A DNA stretch of 64,000 nucleotides from Aquabacter sp040755535. GTDB taxonomy: Bacteria > Pseudomonadota > Alphaproteobacteria > Rhizobiales > Xanthobacteraceae. Numbering within the stretch: the first letter of the stretch is position 1; every line of letters starts with the position of its first letter. The notes under the pieces were generated by a model. It did not search any database, was not told the DNA's origin, and saw nothing but the letters and a program-made list of their open reading frames with translations. The stretch lies in assembly GCA_040755535.1 (NCBI GenBank), contig JBFMAV010000009.1, positions 31,605-95,604 on the forward strand, written 5' to 3'. A program made the position numbers and the translations under genes. Below are positions 41,963-50,933 of this stretch, one piece after another.

Positions 41963-42795
41963 GCGTCCCCCATCTCGAACGCCGCCCAGGCGGGGCGGTG
42001 CAGCGTTACTTCGATGCCGGCGCACACGAGGGCGAGCCCCGCCGCGCGGGCATCCGCTGCCCGGTCGAGCCGCGCCAGCGCGATGCCCTGGGTGCCGGCA
42101 GCCGAGCCCATGCGGCCAAGCGGCTTCTCGCCCGCGAAAATCTCCGCGCCCGGCTCGGGCGCATGCTCGAAACGGGCGATGACCGTGCGGGTGCGCGCGG
42201 TGCCGCGATGCTGCATGCGGCTCACCACTTCCTGGCCCACATAACAGCCCTTCTTGAAGTCCACGCCGCCCAGTTGGTCCATGTCCGTCTCGTGGGGGAA
42301 GGCGTCGCCATAGACGAAATCCGCTCCGCCTTTCGGGATGCCGAGGCCAATGCGGTGCGCCTCATAGGCGGCGGCGTCCTCAGCGCCCACAGCGCCCTCG
42401 CTCAGCACGATGCGCTGCCCGAGCGCGGGCAGCCGGGGATCCGGAAACGCCTGCGCGCCGTCCGGCAAGTCGGCAGGCTCGCCCCACTGCGCCCCGACGC
42501 CGGCGCCGCCCCACAGGCCGAGGTCCACCTTGGCGCGCAGCCGGTAAAGCGAGAGGCGCTTCAAGAGGTCGGCGGCCAGGGCCTTGGGCGCATCGATGAG
42601 AAAACGATCCTCCGCGACCCCATAAAGAAGAAAATCGCACAGGATCTTGCCCTGCGGCGCCAGCAGCGCGCCGAAGCGCGCGCCCCCTGGCTCCAGTGTC
42701 TCCACATTGCAGGTGACCACATTGTGGAGGAAATGTCGGGCGTCCGGCCCACTCGCCTGGAGCAGGGCACGGTCGGGAAGAACAGCGAAGGGCAT
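41959..42795 (-). CDS. ygfZ: YgfZ/GcvT-domain Fe-S cluster maintenance protein
   Basis: Folate-dependent protein acting in maturation or repair of Fe-S enzymes. 278 residues with the diagnostic FKKGCYVGQEVVSRMQHRG motif. The first domain shows SGPDARHFLHNVVTCNV and GALLAPQGKILCDFLLY. Coupled to tag by a four-base overlap. Divergent from the dihydroorotase gene with a 71-bp gap. Confidence 0.92.
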   Translation of the reverse strand: MPFAVLPDRALLQASGPDARHFLHNVVTCNVETLEPGGARFGALLAPQGKILCDFLLYGVAEDRFLIDAPKALAADLLKRLSLYRLRAKVDLGLWGGAGVGAQWGEPADLPDGAQAFPDPRLPALGQRIVLSEGAVGAEDAAAYEAHRIGLGIPKGGADFVYGDAFPHETDMDQLGGVDFKKGCYVGQEVVSRMQHRGTARTRTVIARFEHAPEPGAEIFAGEKPLGRMGSAAGTQGIALARLDRAADARAAGLALVCAGIEVTLHRPAWAAFEMGDA

Positions 42796-42866
42796 GGCCC
42801 GGTCCTTGTCAGAAAGTCCATTGAGACTTAAAGCCCCCTGCGACCCCTCTCAAGAGAGCAGCGCCC

Positions 42867-44207
42867 ATGGCCGACACATTCGACCTCCTCCTCAAAGGCG
42901 GCACCGTTGTCACGCCCAGCGGAGCGGCCGTCACCGATATCGGCGTCCGGAACGGGCAGATCCGCGCCATCGGCAGCCTCGCGTCCGCCCAGGCCGGCGA
43001 GATCGTGGACTGCACGGGACTGCATGTTCTGCCCGGCGTCATCGATACACAGGTCCATTTCCGCGAGCCTGGCCTCGATCACAAGGAAGACCTGGAGACG
43101 GGGTCGCGCGCTGCCGTCATGGGCGGCGTGACGGCCGTGTTCGAGATGCCGAACACCAATCCCCAGACCACCAGCGCCGCCGCGCTGGAGGATAAGCTCG
43201 CCCGCGCCAAGGGCCGCATGCATTGCGACCATGCCTTCTATGTGGGCGGCACTCACGAGAATGTGGCCGACCTGCCGGAGCTGGAGCGCCTGCCGGGCGC
43301 GGCGGGCGTCAAGGTGTTCATCGGCTCCTCCACCGGCTCGCTCCTGGTGGCGGACGATCCCGGCGTGCGGGCGATCCTGCAGGTGATCCGCCGCCGGGCC
43401 GCTTTCCATTGCGAGGACGAGCCGCGGCTCAATGAGCGCAAGCCCCTGCGGGTGCCGGGCGACCCCTCCTCCCATCCGGTGTGGCGCGACGAGATCGCGG
43501 CCCTCACCGCCACGCGGCGCCTCGTGACCCTGGCGCGCGAGGTGGGCGCGCGGGTGCATGTGCTGCATGTGACCAGCGCCGAGGAGATCGCCTATCTCGC
43601 GGACCATCGCGACGTGGCCTCCGTGGAGGTGACGCCCCACCACCTGACCATGGCGGCGCCCGAGTGCTACCAGCGCCTCGGCACGCTCGCCCAGATGAAT
43701 CCCCCGGTGCGCGAGGCGCGCCACCGGGCGGCACTGTGGCGGGGGATTCTGGACGGCGTGGTGGACGTGCTCGGCTCCGACCATGCGCCCCACACGCTGG
43801 AGGAGAAGGCCAAGACCTATCCCGACACGCCCTCGGGCATGACCGGGGTGCAGACGCTGGTGCCGCTGATGCTGGATCATGTGGCCGCCGGCCGGCTTTC
43901 GCTGGAGCGGTTCGTGGACCTCTCCAGCGCCGGCCCGGCCCGCCTGTTCGACATCGCCTGCAAGGGTCGCATCGTCATGGGTTATGACGCGGACTTCACC
44001 GTGGTCGATCTCAAGCGCCGGGCCACCATCACCAATGGCTGGATCGCCTCGCGCGCCCAGTGGACGCCCTATGATGGGCTGGAGGTGACGGGCTGGCCGG
44101 TCGGAACCTTCGTGCGCGGCCGCAAGGTGATGTGGGAGGGCGAACTCACCACGCCGTCCATCGGCGCGCCGGTCCGCTTCCTGGAGACGCTCACCCCCGG
44201 CGGGTGA
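42867..44207 (+). CDS. pyrC: Dihydroorotase
   Basis: Zinc amidohydrolase of pyrimidine synthesis. 446 residues with the metal motif GVIDTQVHFREPGL, the region of the carbamylated lysine around AAGVKVFIGSSTGSL, HCEDEPRL, HVLHVTSAEE and GSDHAPHTLEEK. The long form is class-I-like. An allantoinase or hydantoinase cannot be entirely excluded, but the MNPPVRE and DHAPH blocks favour dihydroorotase. Single gene. Confidence 0.87.
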   Translation: MADTFDLLLKGGTVVTPSGAAVTDIGVRNGQIRAIGSLASAQAGEIVDCTGLHVLPGVIDTQVHFREPGLDHKEDLETGSRAAVMGGVTAVFEMPNTNPQTTSAAALEDKLARAKGRMHCDHAFYVGGTHENVADLPELERLPGAAGVKVFIGSSTGSLLVADDPGVRAILQVIRRRAAFHCEDEPRLNERKPLRVPGDPSSHPVWRDEIAALTATRRLVTLAREVGARVHVLHVTSAEEIAYLADHRDVASVEVTPHHLTMAAPECYQRLGTLAQMNPPVREARHRAALWRGILDGVVDVLGSDHAPHTLEEKAKTYPDTPSGMTGVQTLVPLMLDHVAAGRLSLERFVDLSSAGPARLFDIACKGRIVMGYDADFTVVDLKRRATITNGWIASRAQWTPYDGLEVTGWPVGTFVRGRKVMWEGELTTPSIGAPVRFLETLTPGG

Positions 44208-44225
44208 GCGACGATCTCCGCCCCG

Positions 44226-45587
44226 TCAGGGCGCAAGGCTGGCGCTTCCCGCCCCGAGCGCGCGGAGTGCCTGATTAGCGGCGCGCTCGCCGGACGCCCA
44301 GGCGCCGTGCAGCGTGCCCCACAGGGTTTCATGCGCATGCTCGCCGGCGAAGGCGAGACGCCCCGACACCACCTCGGTAAAGGCGCGGCGCAGGTTTCCC
44401 GCGCCCGGCAGCGCGCAGGACCAGGCGCCGAGCGCGAAGGGCTCCTTGGTCCACCGGGTCTGGTGGACCTTCCCCACCTTCGCCGCGAGGGATGCGCCGA
44501 ACTGGCGGGTTAGCGCCTCCTTCAAAAACGCCGCGCCCGCCGCCGGAGGGGCGTCGGCGAGATCCGCCGCCAGCTTCCCGCCGATGTCCAGCGCATGGAT
44601 GTCCGACCCGCCAATGCGCGCCACCAGGGCGAAAGTGCGGCTCGTCTCCGCCTGCACCTGCACCACCTCGTCATCCGGCAGCCGAAGCGGATTGCCGGGC
44701 CATTCGAACAGGATGTGGTCGAACGCGCCGAGGGTGACCCGTTCGACCGCCGCCCGATAGCGGGCGGGAAGCGCGCCGATGCGCAGCTTTCCCGACGTGA
44801 TCATGCTCGGCGGCACGGCGAGGATGGCGAAGCGGCCGGTCAGCGTGCCTTTGCGGGTCGCCACCTGAACCAGCCGGGAGCCAAGCTCCACCGAGGTCGC
44901 GGCGGTGTCCGTGCGGATCGCCAGGGGGTTGGCAAGGGAGGCGATGAAGGCGCCGAGGCCGGTGCGCACGAGCGCCCCGGGATCGCGCGGCTCGGCGCGG
45001 GAGAAGTCCACGGTGGAGACCTGGTCGAGGTCCTTCGCGCAGATCGCCGGCCCGAGCAAAAAGGCGGCGCTCTGGCCCCAAGGGGCGAGGTCGGGCATCA
45101 CGCGCGCCGCCGGCAGGTCTCGGCCCGCATCGCCTGCAGCGGCGATGGCCCGCTCGCCGCGTCGAAGGGCGGCGACGAAATCCTCATAGTCGCTCTCGCG
45201 GGCCTCGCGGCCCCTCACATAGAGGCGCGCCGCGTCGGGCGCCGCATAAAGCGGTGTCCCCGCCTGCGTCCCCAGCGCCACCAGGGGATTGGCGGCGGGA
45301 TCATGCAGGCGAAACGCGCCGAGATCCACCAGCCGCCCAAACAGGGCGGTGTCGGTCCAGGCACGCCCGCCCGCGCGGCGGGAGCCCTCCAGCAGCGTAT
45401 AGGTCAGGCCCGCGGCGGCCACCCGGCGCGCGGCCGCGATGCCCGCCGCGCCGGCGCCGATAATGATGACATCGACCGTGCCCGTGGTCTGGCCCAGGGC
45501 ACGCGCCGCCCCCAGCCCCAGAAGGGGCAGGCTCGCAGCAGCCGCCAGAACGGCGCGGCGGGAGACGGGGAGAGAAGGGGTCTTCAC
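44226..45587 (-). CDS. Exported FAD-dependent amine oxidase
   Basis: 453 residues from a GTG at 45587 (MKTPSLPVSRRAVLAAAAS), which puts a Tat-like SRRAVL signal at the N-terminus. DVIIIGAGAAGIAAARRVAAAG is the FAD dinucleotide loop and GGRAWTD the second GG motif; LAFAGEHAHETLWGTLHGAWASGERAA is the C-terminal FAD block of the monoamine/polyamine oxidase family. It would fold with FAD in the cytoplasm and be exported. The substrate amine is unknown. The frame continues upstream inside ispA, but antisense to it. Confidence 0.83.
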   Translation of the reverse strand: MKTPSLPVSRRAVLAAAASLPLLGLGAARALGQTTGTVDVIIIGAGAAGIAAARRVAAAGLTYTLLEGSRRAGGRAWTDTALFGRLVDLGAFRLHDPAANPLVALGTQAGTPLYAAPDAARLYVRGREARESDYEDFVAALRRGERAIAAAGDAGRDLPAARVMPDLAPWGQSAAFLLGPAICAKDLDQVSTVDFSRAEPRDPGALVRTGLGAFIASLANPLAIRTDTAATSVELGSRLVQVATRKGTLTGRFAILAVPPSMITSGKLRIGALPARYRAAVERVTLGAFDHILFEWPGNPLRLPDDEVVQVQAETSRTFALVARIGGSDIHALDIGGKLAADLADAPPAAGAAFLKEALTRQFGASLAAKVGKVHQTRWTKEPFALGAWSCALPGAGNLRRAFTEVVSGRLAFAGEHAHETLWGTLHGAWASGERAANQALRALGAGSASLAP

Positions 45588-45648
45588 GTGCGGGACGCTA
45601 TCATGCCGGCACGCCGCCGCGAAACCGGCCGGAAGCGGGCATGCGCCG

Positions 45649-46578
45649 TCATGTGGTGCGCGCGGCGACGAAGCGCGCCGCCTCGGCCAGCGTCCGGCCC
45701 TTTTCGGCGAAAGGGTTAAGGGCCGCCTCGGCCTCGCGCACCAGTTCGTCCAGCAGTTCGCCGGCCGCGTCCCGGCCGAGGGCGGCGACCAGCGTCGCCT
45801 TGCCGGCCTCGGCATCCTTGCCCACGGCCTTTCCCACCATCTCCTCGCTCCCCTCCAGATCCAGGATGTCGTCCGCGATCTGGAACGCGGCGCCAATCGC
45901 CCGCCCATAAGCGGCCAGCGCGGCGCGCAAAGGCGGCGCGGCGGCGCCCAGCACCGCCCCCATCTCGACCGCTACCGCCAGCAGCGCACCGGTCTTCATG
46001 GCCTGGAGATCGCGGATGTCCGCGAGCGACAACGGCAGGGGCACCCCGTCCGCGAACCGCCCCTCGGCGGCGAGGTCCAGCATCTGCCCGCCCACCATGC
46101 CGCCCATGCCCGAGGCGCGCGCGAGAATTTGCACCAGCTCGATGCGGCGTGCGGGATCGCCGTGGGCGTCCTCCCCCGCCAGCAGGTCAAAGGCCAAGGT
46201 CAACAGCGCATCGCCCGCGAGAATGGCGGTCGCCTCGCCATAGGCGGCGTGGACGGTGGGCCGGCCGCGCCGCACCATGTCATTGTCCATGGACGGCAGG
46301 TCGTCATGAATCAGCGAATAGCAGTGCACGCATTCGAGCGCGCAGGCGGCGGTGATGGCGGCCTGTGGCGGAATATCGAACAGCGCCGCCGCCTCCATGA
46401 CCAAAAAGGGCCGCAGCCGCTTGCCGCCGTCCAATGCGCCATGACGCATGGCGGCCATCAGGCGTGCGGGCCGCAAACGCTCACCGCTAAGCGGTTTGTC
46501 GGACAGGGCCTGCTCCATCCGCGTTTCGGTGCGGGCGGCGGCGGCCTGGAGGCGTGCGGGGAGCGAAAGGTCTGTCAC
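45649..46578 (-). CDS. ispA: Farnesyl/geranyl diphosphate synthase (polyprenyl synthetase)
   Basis: Isoprenoid chain-elongating enzyme. 309 residues with the first aspartate-rich motif HDDLPSMDND and the second QIADDILD, GGKRLRP for isopentenyl diphosphate binding and KTGALL. The short form and the DDLPSMDND sequence match IspA. No dxs gene is adjacent. The amine oxidase follows after 61 nt on the same strand. Confidence 0.92.
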   Translation of the reverse strand: MTDLSLPARLQAAAARTETRMEQALSDKPLSGERLRPARLMAAMRHGALDGGKRLRPFLVMEAAALFDIPPQAAITAACALECVHCYSLIHDDLPSMDNDMVRRGRPTVHAAYGEATAILAGDALLTLAFDLLAGEDAHGDPARRIELVQILARASGMGGMVGGQMLDLAAEGRFADGVPLPLSLADIRDLQAMKTGALLAVAVEMGAVLGAAAPPLRAALAAYGRAIGAAFQIADDILDLEGSEEMVGKAVGKDAEAGKATLVAALGRDAAGELLDELVREAEAALNPFAEKGRTLAEAARFVAARTT

Positions 46579-46709
46579 GGGCGGCGTCGCGGGCTATGAA
46601 TGCTCCTGCCGGGGTGCCTCAAGGCGGGGGCGGGGTCAAGGCCGCCGCGAACGGGACGGGGGAACCGAAGCTTCGACGCGGCCGTTGAGGCAGAAACGGG
46701 AGGGACGGC

Positions 46710-47531
46710 ATGGCGCGGCGGGCAGTGCTCTGGGTGATGGGTGTGATCGTGGCCCTCGCCGCCCTGCCTGTCCTGCTCACCCTCGCCTATGCGGTGGTCA
46801 ATCCCGTCTCCACGCTGATGATTTGGCGCTGGATATCGGGCGAGCGGGTGGAGCGCGTCTGGACGCCGCTATCGGACATGTCGCCCATTCTGGTGCGGAC
46901 CGTGGTGGCATCGGAGGACGCCAATTATTGCCGCCATTGGGGCGTCGACCTTGGAGAAATCCGCGCCGCCATCGCCAAGGCGGACGACGACCTGGAGGAC
47001 GTGCGCGGCGCCTCCACCATCCCCATGCAGGTGGCCAAGAACCTGTTCCTGTGGAACAGCCGCTCTTTCATCCGCAAGGGATTGGAGATGCCGCTGGCGC
47101 TGTGGCTCGACCTCGTCCTGTCCAAGCGGCGGCTTCTGGAAATCTACCTCAACATCGCCGAATGGGGACCGGACGGGGAGTTCGGAGTGGAGGCCGGCGC
47201 GCGCCGCGCCTTCCGCATGAATGCGGACCAGATCAATGCCGATCAGGCGGCTTTGCTCGCCGTCATGCTCCCCAATCCGCACCGCCGCGACGCCGGCCGC
47301 CCCTCCGCTGGGGTGCGCCGGCTCGCGAAACGGCTGGAGGCGCGCACCGTCTCTGAAGGTCGGGAGATCGTCGCCTGCCTCGGCCTCACGGACGGATCTG
47401 CCTTGATCCGGCCGCGCGGCGGCGGCAGAAGGGAAAAGCTCGCATGGCGCGAGCAAGGTGAAGCGGCCAGCGTGATGCGCGGCGCGCGCCCCGCCGGATC
47501 TCAAATTCCGGGCCCAAGAGGACCTGTATGA
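46710..47531 (+). CDS. mtgA: Monofunctional biosynthetic peptidoglycan transglycosylase
   Basis: Polymerises lipid II into glycan strands at the inner membrane. 273 residues: one N-terminal helix (VLWVMGVIVALAALPVLLTL) and a GT51 domain with the catalytic ASEDANYCRHWGVD, GASTIPMQVAKNLFLW, RKGLEMPLALWLDLV and KRRLLEIYLNIAEWG. The C-terminal 40 residues are nonconserved. Overlaps yciB by four bases. Confidence 0.93.
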   Translation: MARRAVLWVMGVIVALAALPVLLTLAYAVVNPVSTLMIWRWISGERVERVWTPLSDMSPILVRTVVASEDANYCRHWGVDLGEIRAAIAKADDDLEDVRGASTIPMQVAKNLFLWNSRSFIRKGLEMPLALWLDLVLSKRRLLEIYLNIAEWGPDGEFGVEAGARRAFRMNADQINADQAALLAVMLPNPHRRDAGRPSAGVRRLAKRLEARTVSEGREIVACLGLTDGSALIRPRGGGRREKLAWREQGEAASVMRGARPAGSQIPGPRGPV

Positions 47532-48127
47532 CCGACGCTGCCGCCGAAACGCCCGCCCGCAAGCTCAGCCCCGGCCTTAAGATCGGCCTCGAACTCGGCC
47601 CGCTGGTCCTGTTCTTCGCCGGCAATTCCTATGGCGGCATCTATGTGGCCACCGGCCTGTTCATGGTCGCGACCCTCGCCGCGCTGATTGCCATGTGGGT
47701 CCTGGCGCGGCGCATCGCGGTGATGCCGCTGATCTCGGCGCTGGTGGTGGTGGTTTTCGGCACCCTGACCCTGGTGCTTCAGGACGATCACTTCATCAAG
47801 CTCAAGCCGACCCTGGTCAACGCGCTGTTCGGCATCGCCCTGCTGGGCGGGCTGGCGGTGCGCAAGCCGCTGCTGCCCTATGTGTTCGATGGCATGGTCC
47901 AGCTCACGGACGCCGGCTGGCGCATCCTCACCCTGCGCTGGGGCGCCTTTTTCCTGGTGATGGCGGTGGTGAACGAGATCGTCTGGCGCAATTTCTCGAC
48001 CGATACCTGGGTCAGCTTCAAGACCTTCGGCTATCTGCCGCTGACCATCCTGTTCGCGATCGCCCAGGCGCCGCTCATGTCGCGCTACGAACTCAAGGCG
48101 AACGAGACGGCGGAACCGACGCGCTGA
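47528..48127 (+). CDS. yciB: Inner-membrane-spanning septation protein A
   Basis: 199 residues with five to six membrane helices; conserved LELGPLVLFFAGN, DDHFIKLKPTLVNALFG and NEIVWRNFSTDTWVSFKTFGYLPLT match the YciB/IspZ family, needed for normal septation in some bacteria. Coupled to mtgA, which supports an envelope-growth role. Its last 35 nt overlap the convergent 3' end of ccmG. Confidence 0.92.
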   Translation: MTDAAAETPARKLSPGLKIGLELGPLVLFFAGNSYGGIYVATGLFMVATLAALIAMWVLARRIAVMPLISALVVVVFGTLTLVLQDDHFIKLKPTLVNALFGIALLGGLAVRKPLLPYVFDGMVQLTDAGWRILTLRWGAFFLVMAVVNEIVWRNFSTDTWVSFKTFGYLPLTILFAIAQAPLMSRYELKANETAEPTR

Positions 48128-48707
48128 GCTTGTCCACCAGCGGCAGGAGCGTGTCCTTGATGGACGCTTCGCCGAGCGGGCCTACGAATTTGTGGGCGAT
48201 GGTGCCGTCGGGCGCGAGCAAGAAACTCTCCGGGACGCCATAGACGCCCCAGTCGATGGCCGCGCGACCATTGGGATCGACCCCCACCGCCGAGAATGGC
48301 AGGCCATATTGGCCGAGGAAGCGGCGCGCATTGTCGGGCGCGTCCTTGTAATTGATGCCCACCAGTTGGAGGCGCGGATCGCGCGCCAGCGCCATCAGCA
48401 GGGGATGCTCCTCCCGGCAGGGCGCGCACCAGGACGCCCAGACATTCACCAGAACCACCTTGCCCTTGAGCGCCGCGACATCGAGGCCCGGCACCGGCTG
48501 GCCCTTGGCGGTGAGCCCCGGAAGCGGCGGCAGGACCGCCAGCGGCGCCGGCCGGCCGATCAGGGCCGAGGGGATGCGCGAGGGATCGCCCGCGAAAAGC
48601 CGGACCAGGAACAGTCCGGCGAGGGCCGCGAACAGCGCCAGGGGCAGAAGGATCAGCCAGTTGATCCGACGTGCCGGCTTCGGGACAGGGGAGGCCGGCT
48701 CGGTCAT
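48093..48707 (-). CDS. ccmG: Thiol:disulfide interchange protein DsbE/CcmG
   Basis: Periplasmic membrane-anchored thioredoxin that keeps apocytochrome c haem-binding cysteines reduced. 204 residues: one helix (WLILLPLALFAALAGLFLV), then the CcmG fold with ALKGKVVLVNVWASWCAPCREEHP (active site WCAPC) and GVYGVPESFLLAPDG. Start ATG 48707 overlaps the ccmD stop codon. Its 3' end overlaps yciB on the other strand. Confidence 0.93.
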   Translation of the reverse strand: MTEPASPVPKPARRINWLILLPLALFAALAGLFLVRLFAGDPSRIPSALIGRPAPLAVLPPLPGLTAKGQPVPGLDVAALKGKVVLVNVWASWCAPCREEHPLLMALARDPRLQLVGINYKDAPDNARRFLGQYGLPFSAVGVDPNGRAAIDWGVYGVPESFLLAPDGTIAHKFVGPLGEASIKDTLLPLVDKLSASVPPSRSP

Positions 48708-48865
48708 GGCGCGCGCCGCTCCGAGCGGCGGCGGACACCGCGCGCTTCCAGATCCGCCAGGGCCCGGCGCTGGGCGCGATTGTCCAGAACGAGCATGAGG
48801 GTGAGCGCCAAAAGCCCGAGCGCGGCGACCCCATAGGCCGCGACGATGAAAGCCGTGTGGGACAT
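48704..48865 (-). CDS. ccmD: Haem exporter protein CcmD
   Basis: 53-residue, single-helix protein (FIVAAYGVAALGLLALTLMLVL followed by RAQRRALADLEARG), the typical CcmD layout. It stabilises the CcmABC-CcmE haem-transfer complex. Overlaps both ccmC upstream (shared base at 48865) and ccmG downstream, which fixes its start and end. Confidence 0.9.
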   Translation of the reverse strand: MSHTAFIVAAYGVAALGLLALTLMLVLDNRAQRRALADLEARGVRRRSERRAP

Positions 48866-49596
48866 CAGGCGGTTGCCTCCGCTGCCGCGCGCGCTTCCAG
48901 CACTTCCACGCGCCGGCGCAGGATTTCCGTCCGCATGGCCAGCATGTGCAGCGCCAGGAACAGCAAGGTGAAGCCGGCGGCGCAAGTGAGCAGCGGCCAG
49001 AGCATGGCGGGATCGATGGTCGGCCCATCCATGCGGAACACCGAGGCGGGCTGATGCAGGGTGTTCCACCAGTCCACGGAGAATTTGACGATGGGCAGGT
49101 TGATGGCACCGACCAGGGTCAGCACGGCCGCCGCCCGCCCCGCCCGGCCGGGATCGTCCACCGCCGCGCGCAGTGCCATGAGACCGAGATAGAGCAGGAG
49201 CAGGATCAGCACCGAGGTCAGGCGGGCGTCCCACACCCAATAGGTGCCCCACATGGGCCGCCCCCACAGCGCGCCGGTGACGAGGCAAAGGAAAGTGAAG
49301 GTGGCGCCGATGGGCGCCGCGGCCTTATGCGCCACGTCCGCCAGCGGATGGCGCCAGACCAGGATGCCCAGGGCCGAGGCGGCCATCATGGAATAGCCGA
49401 ACATGGCGAGCCAGGCGAACGGCACGTGGATGTACATGATCTTGACCGTCTCACCCTGCTGGTAGTCGGCCGGCGCCCGGAAGGCGAGCCCAAGGCCGAG
49501 GATGAGCACGGCCACGGCCGCCCCGCTGAGCCAGGGAAGCACGCGCCCGGACCAGGCGAGGAAACGGGTGGGGTTCGCAAGATCGATCAACGCCAT
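48865..49596 (-). CDS. ccmC: Haem transporter CcmC
   Basis: 243-residue haem-handling protein with six membrane helices that loads haem onto CcmE. The tryptophan-rich periplasmic motif LWGRPMWGTYWVWDARLTS and flanking histidines (YIHVPFAW, WNTLHQPAS) are present. It is the first gene of ccmCDG here; ccmA and ccmB, normally upstream, are not found before the next gene on the opposite strand. Confidence 0.95.
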   Translation of the reverse strand: MALIDLANPTRFLAWSGRVLPWLSGAAVAVLILGLGLAFRAPADYQQGETVKIMYIHVPFAWLAMFGYSMMAASALGILVWRHPLADVAHKAAAPIGATFTFLCLVTGALWGRPMWGTYWVWDARLTSVLILLLLYLGLMALRAAVDDPGRAGRAAAVLTLVGAINLPIVKFSVDWWNTLHQPASVFRMDGPTIDPAMLWPLLTCAAGFTLLFLALHMLAMRTEILRRRVEVLEARAAAEATA

Positions 49597-49825
49597 GGAA
49601 CGCTTCTAGACCAGTTGGCGAGCGGTTGGGAGTGGGGTCGCGCGCCACAGTCCCGTGTGTCGGACCTCGCCGCATTGACGCAGCGCAGGCCGAGCGTGGG
49701 GCCGGCCTGCGGGCCGGCCGCGGCTGTGGAGCGCAATCCCGGGCGCGCCGCGATCCGTGCCGGCATCGCTGCGGAACCGGGCCGGCGTCTTGGATGTTTT
49801 CGAGACAGGCAAAGGAGTTCGCACC

Positions 49826-50158
49826 ATGAAGACCTCTGTGATCGCCGCGATGATTGGCGCGGCAGCTTTGTGCACCACGCCGGCCGCGGCCCAGGGCGTC
49901 GTTCGCGGCGCCCAGCAGGGCGCGGCGGTTGGCAATGATGTGGCGGGTCCGGTCGGTGGCGCGGTGGGCGGCGCCGTGGGCGCGGTCGGCGGCGGCGTTG
50001 CCGGCGGCGTCAAGGGCGTGCTCGGCGTGCCCCAGAACACCGGCAGCGTGAAGGGCGGCACCGCCCGCTCGACCCGCACGGCAGAGCCCGGCACCACCAT
50101 GTCGCCCAGCGATCCGCATGGCGGCAACGCCCACACCGAGGGCGCGCCGGCCCGCTGA
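49826..50158 (+). CDS. Small secreted Gly/Ala-rich protein
   Basis: 110 residues starting behind AAAGGAG. A signal peptide (KTSVIAAMIGAAALCTTPAAAQ) precedes a Gly/Val/Ala-rich segment (GGAVGGAVGAVGGGVAGGVKG), which looks like a glycine-zipper region, and a polar tail. No recognised family. Likely periplasmic or envelope-attached. Confidence 0.6.
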   Translation: MKTSVIAAMIGAAALCTTPAAAQGVVRGAQQGAAVGNDVAGPVGGAVGGAVGAVGGGVAGGVKGVLGVPQNTGSVKGGTARSTRTAEPGTTMSPSDPHGGNAHTEGAPAR

Positions 50159-50170
50159 GGCGAAGACCGT

Positions 50171-50228
50171 AAGCGTCGCCATTTGGTGACGCTTGGCGTT
50201 TAAGGTCGTGCTCCCACGGGAGCACGAC
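50171..50228 (+). promoter_or_regulatory. Two consecutive palindromes in the leader of the histidine phosphatase gene
   Basis: First palindrome AAGCGTCGCCA / TGGTGACGCTT (50171-50194, one mismatch). Second GTCGTGCTCCC-AC-GGGAGCACGAC (50205-50228, perfect 11-bp arms), which ends one base before the start codon and includes the likely GGGAG ribosome-binding site. It could be an operator or a translation-blocking hairpin. Confidence 0.5.
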
Positions 50229-50846
50229 ATGTCCACGACTTTGATCATCGCGCGCCACGGCCACGTGGAAGGGCTTCATCCGGAGCGTTTTCGCGGTCGC
50301 ATGGAAATCCCGCTCTCTTCGATAGGAGAGCGCCAGGCGCTGGCGCTTGGCGCTGCCGTGGCCGCGCTGTGCGCCCCCGCCGCCATTTACACCTCCGACC
50401 TTGGGCGCTGCATTGCCACCGGAGCGCAGATCGCCCGCGCGACGGGCGCCCGCGCGAGCGTTCGGCCAGAACTCGCCGACATCCATTATGGCGCCTGGCA
50501 GTGGCGCACCCATGCGGAAATCGAGGCCGAAGACCCCGAGCAATACGTCCTTTGGCGTTCTGCCCCTCATCTCGTGCGCTTTCCGAACGGAGAGTCCCTT
50601 CAGGACCTCGCTGTGCGGGCGGCAGACCTGCTGCGGTTCGTGCGTGCGCACCACGGCGAGGAGACGGTGGTGCTGGTGGGTCATGACAGCGTGAACCGGG
50701 TCCTGATTGGCCATCTGCTCGACCTGCCGGCAGGCGTTTATTGGAAGTTCGCGCAAGACCCCTGCAACATCAGCATCGTTCGCTGGGAGACGCAGGGGCC
50801 GAAGCTGCTGCGCCTCAACGACGTGTCGCACCTCGCGGGCATTTGA
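50229..50846 (+). CDS. Histidine phosphatase (phosphoglycerate-mutase-like) family protein
   Basis: 205 residues with the RHG catalytic motif IIARHGHVEG at the N-terminus, YTSDLGRCIATGAQIA, the second-histidine block VVLVGHDSVNRVLIGHLL and a central ELADIHYGAWQWRT. The CobC/GpmB-like group covers sugar phosphates and alpha-ribazole phosphate; no cobalamin genes are near, so the substrate is open. Start at ATG 50229 at the end of a perfect palindrome. Confidence 0.85.
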   Translation: MSTTLIIARHGHVEGLHPERFRGRMEIPLSSIGERQALALGAAVAALCAPAAIYTSDLGRCIATGAQIARATGARASVRPELADIHYGAWQWRTHAEIEAEDPEQYVLWRSAPHLVRFPNGESLQDLAVRAADLLRFVRAHHGEETVVLVGHDSVNRVLIGHLLDLPAGVYWKFAQDPCNISIVRWETQGPKLLRLNDVSHLAGI

Positions 50847-50933
50847 TCGCGGAGGCTTTTGCCCGCCTTTGGCGCGCTGCGCCTTGCATCGCTCCGCGTG
50901 CCATGCCAGCAACGAGAACGGGGAGGATCGGGC

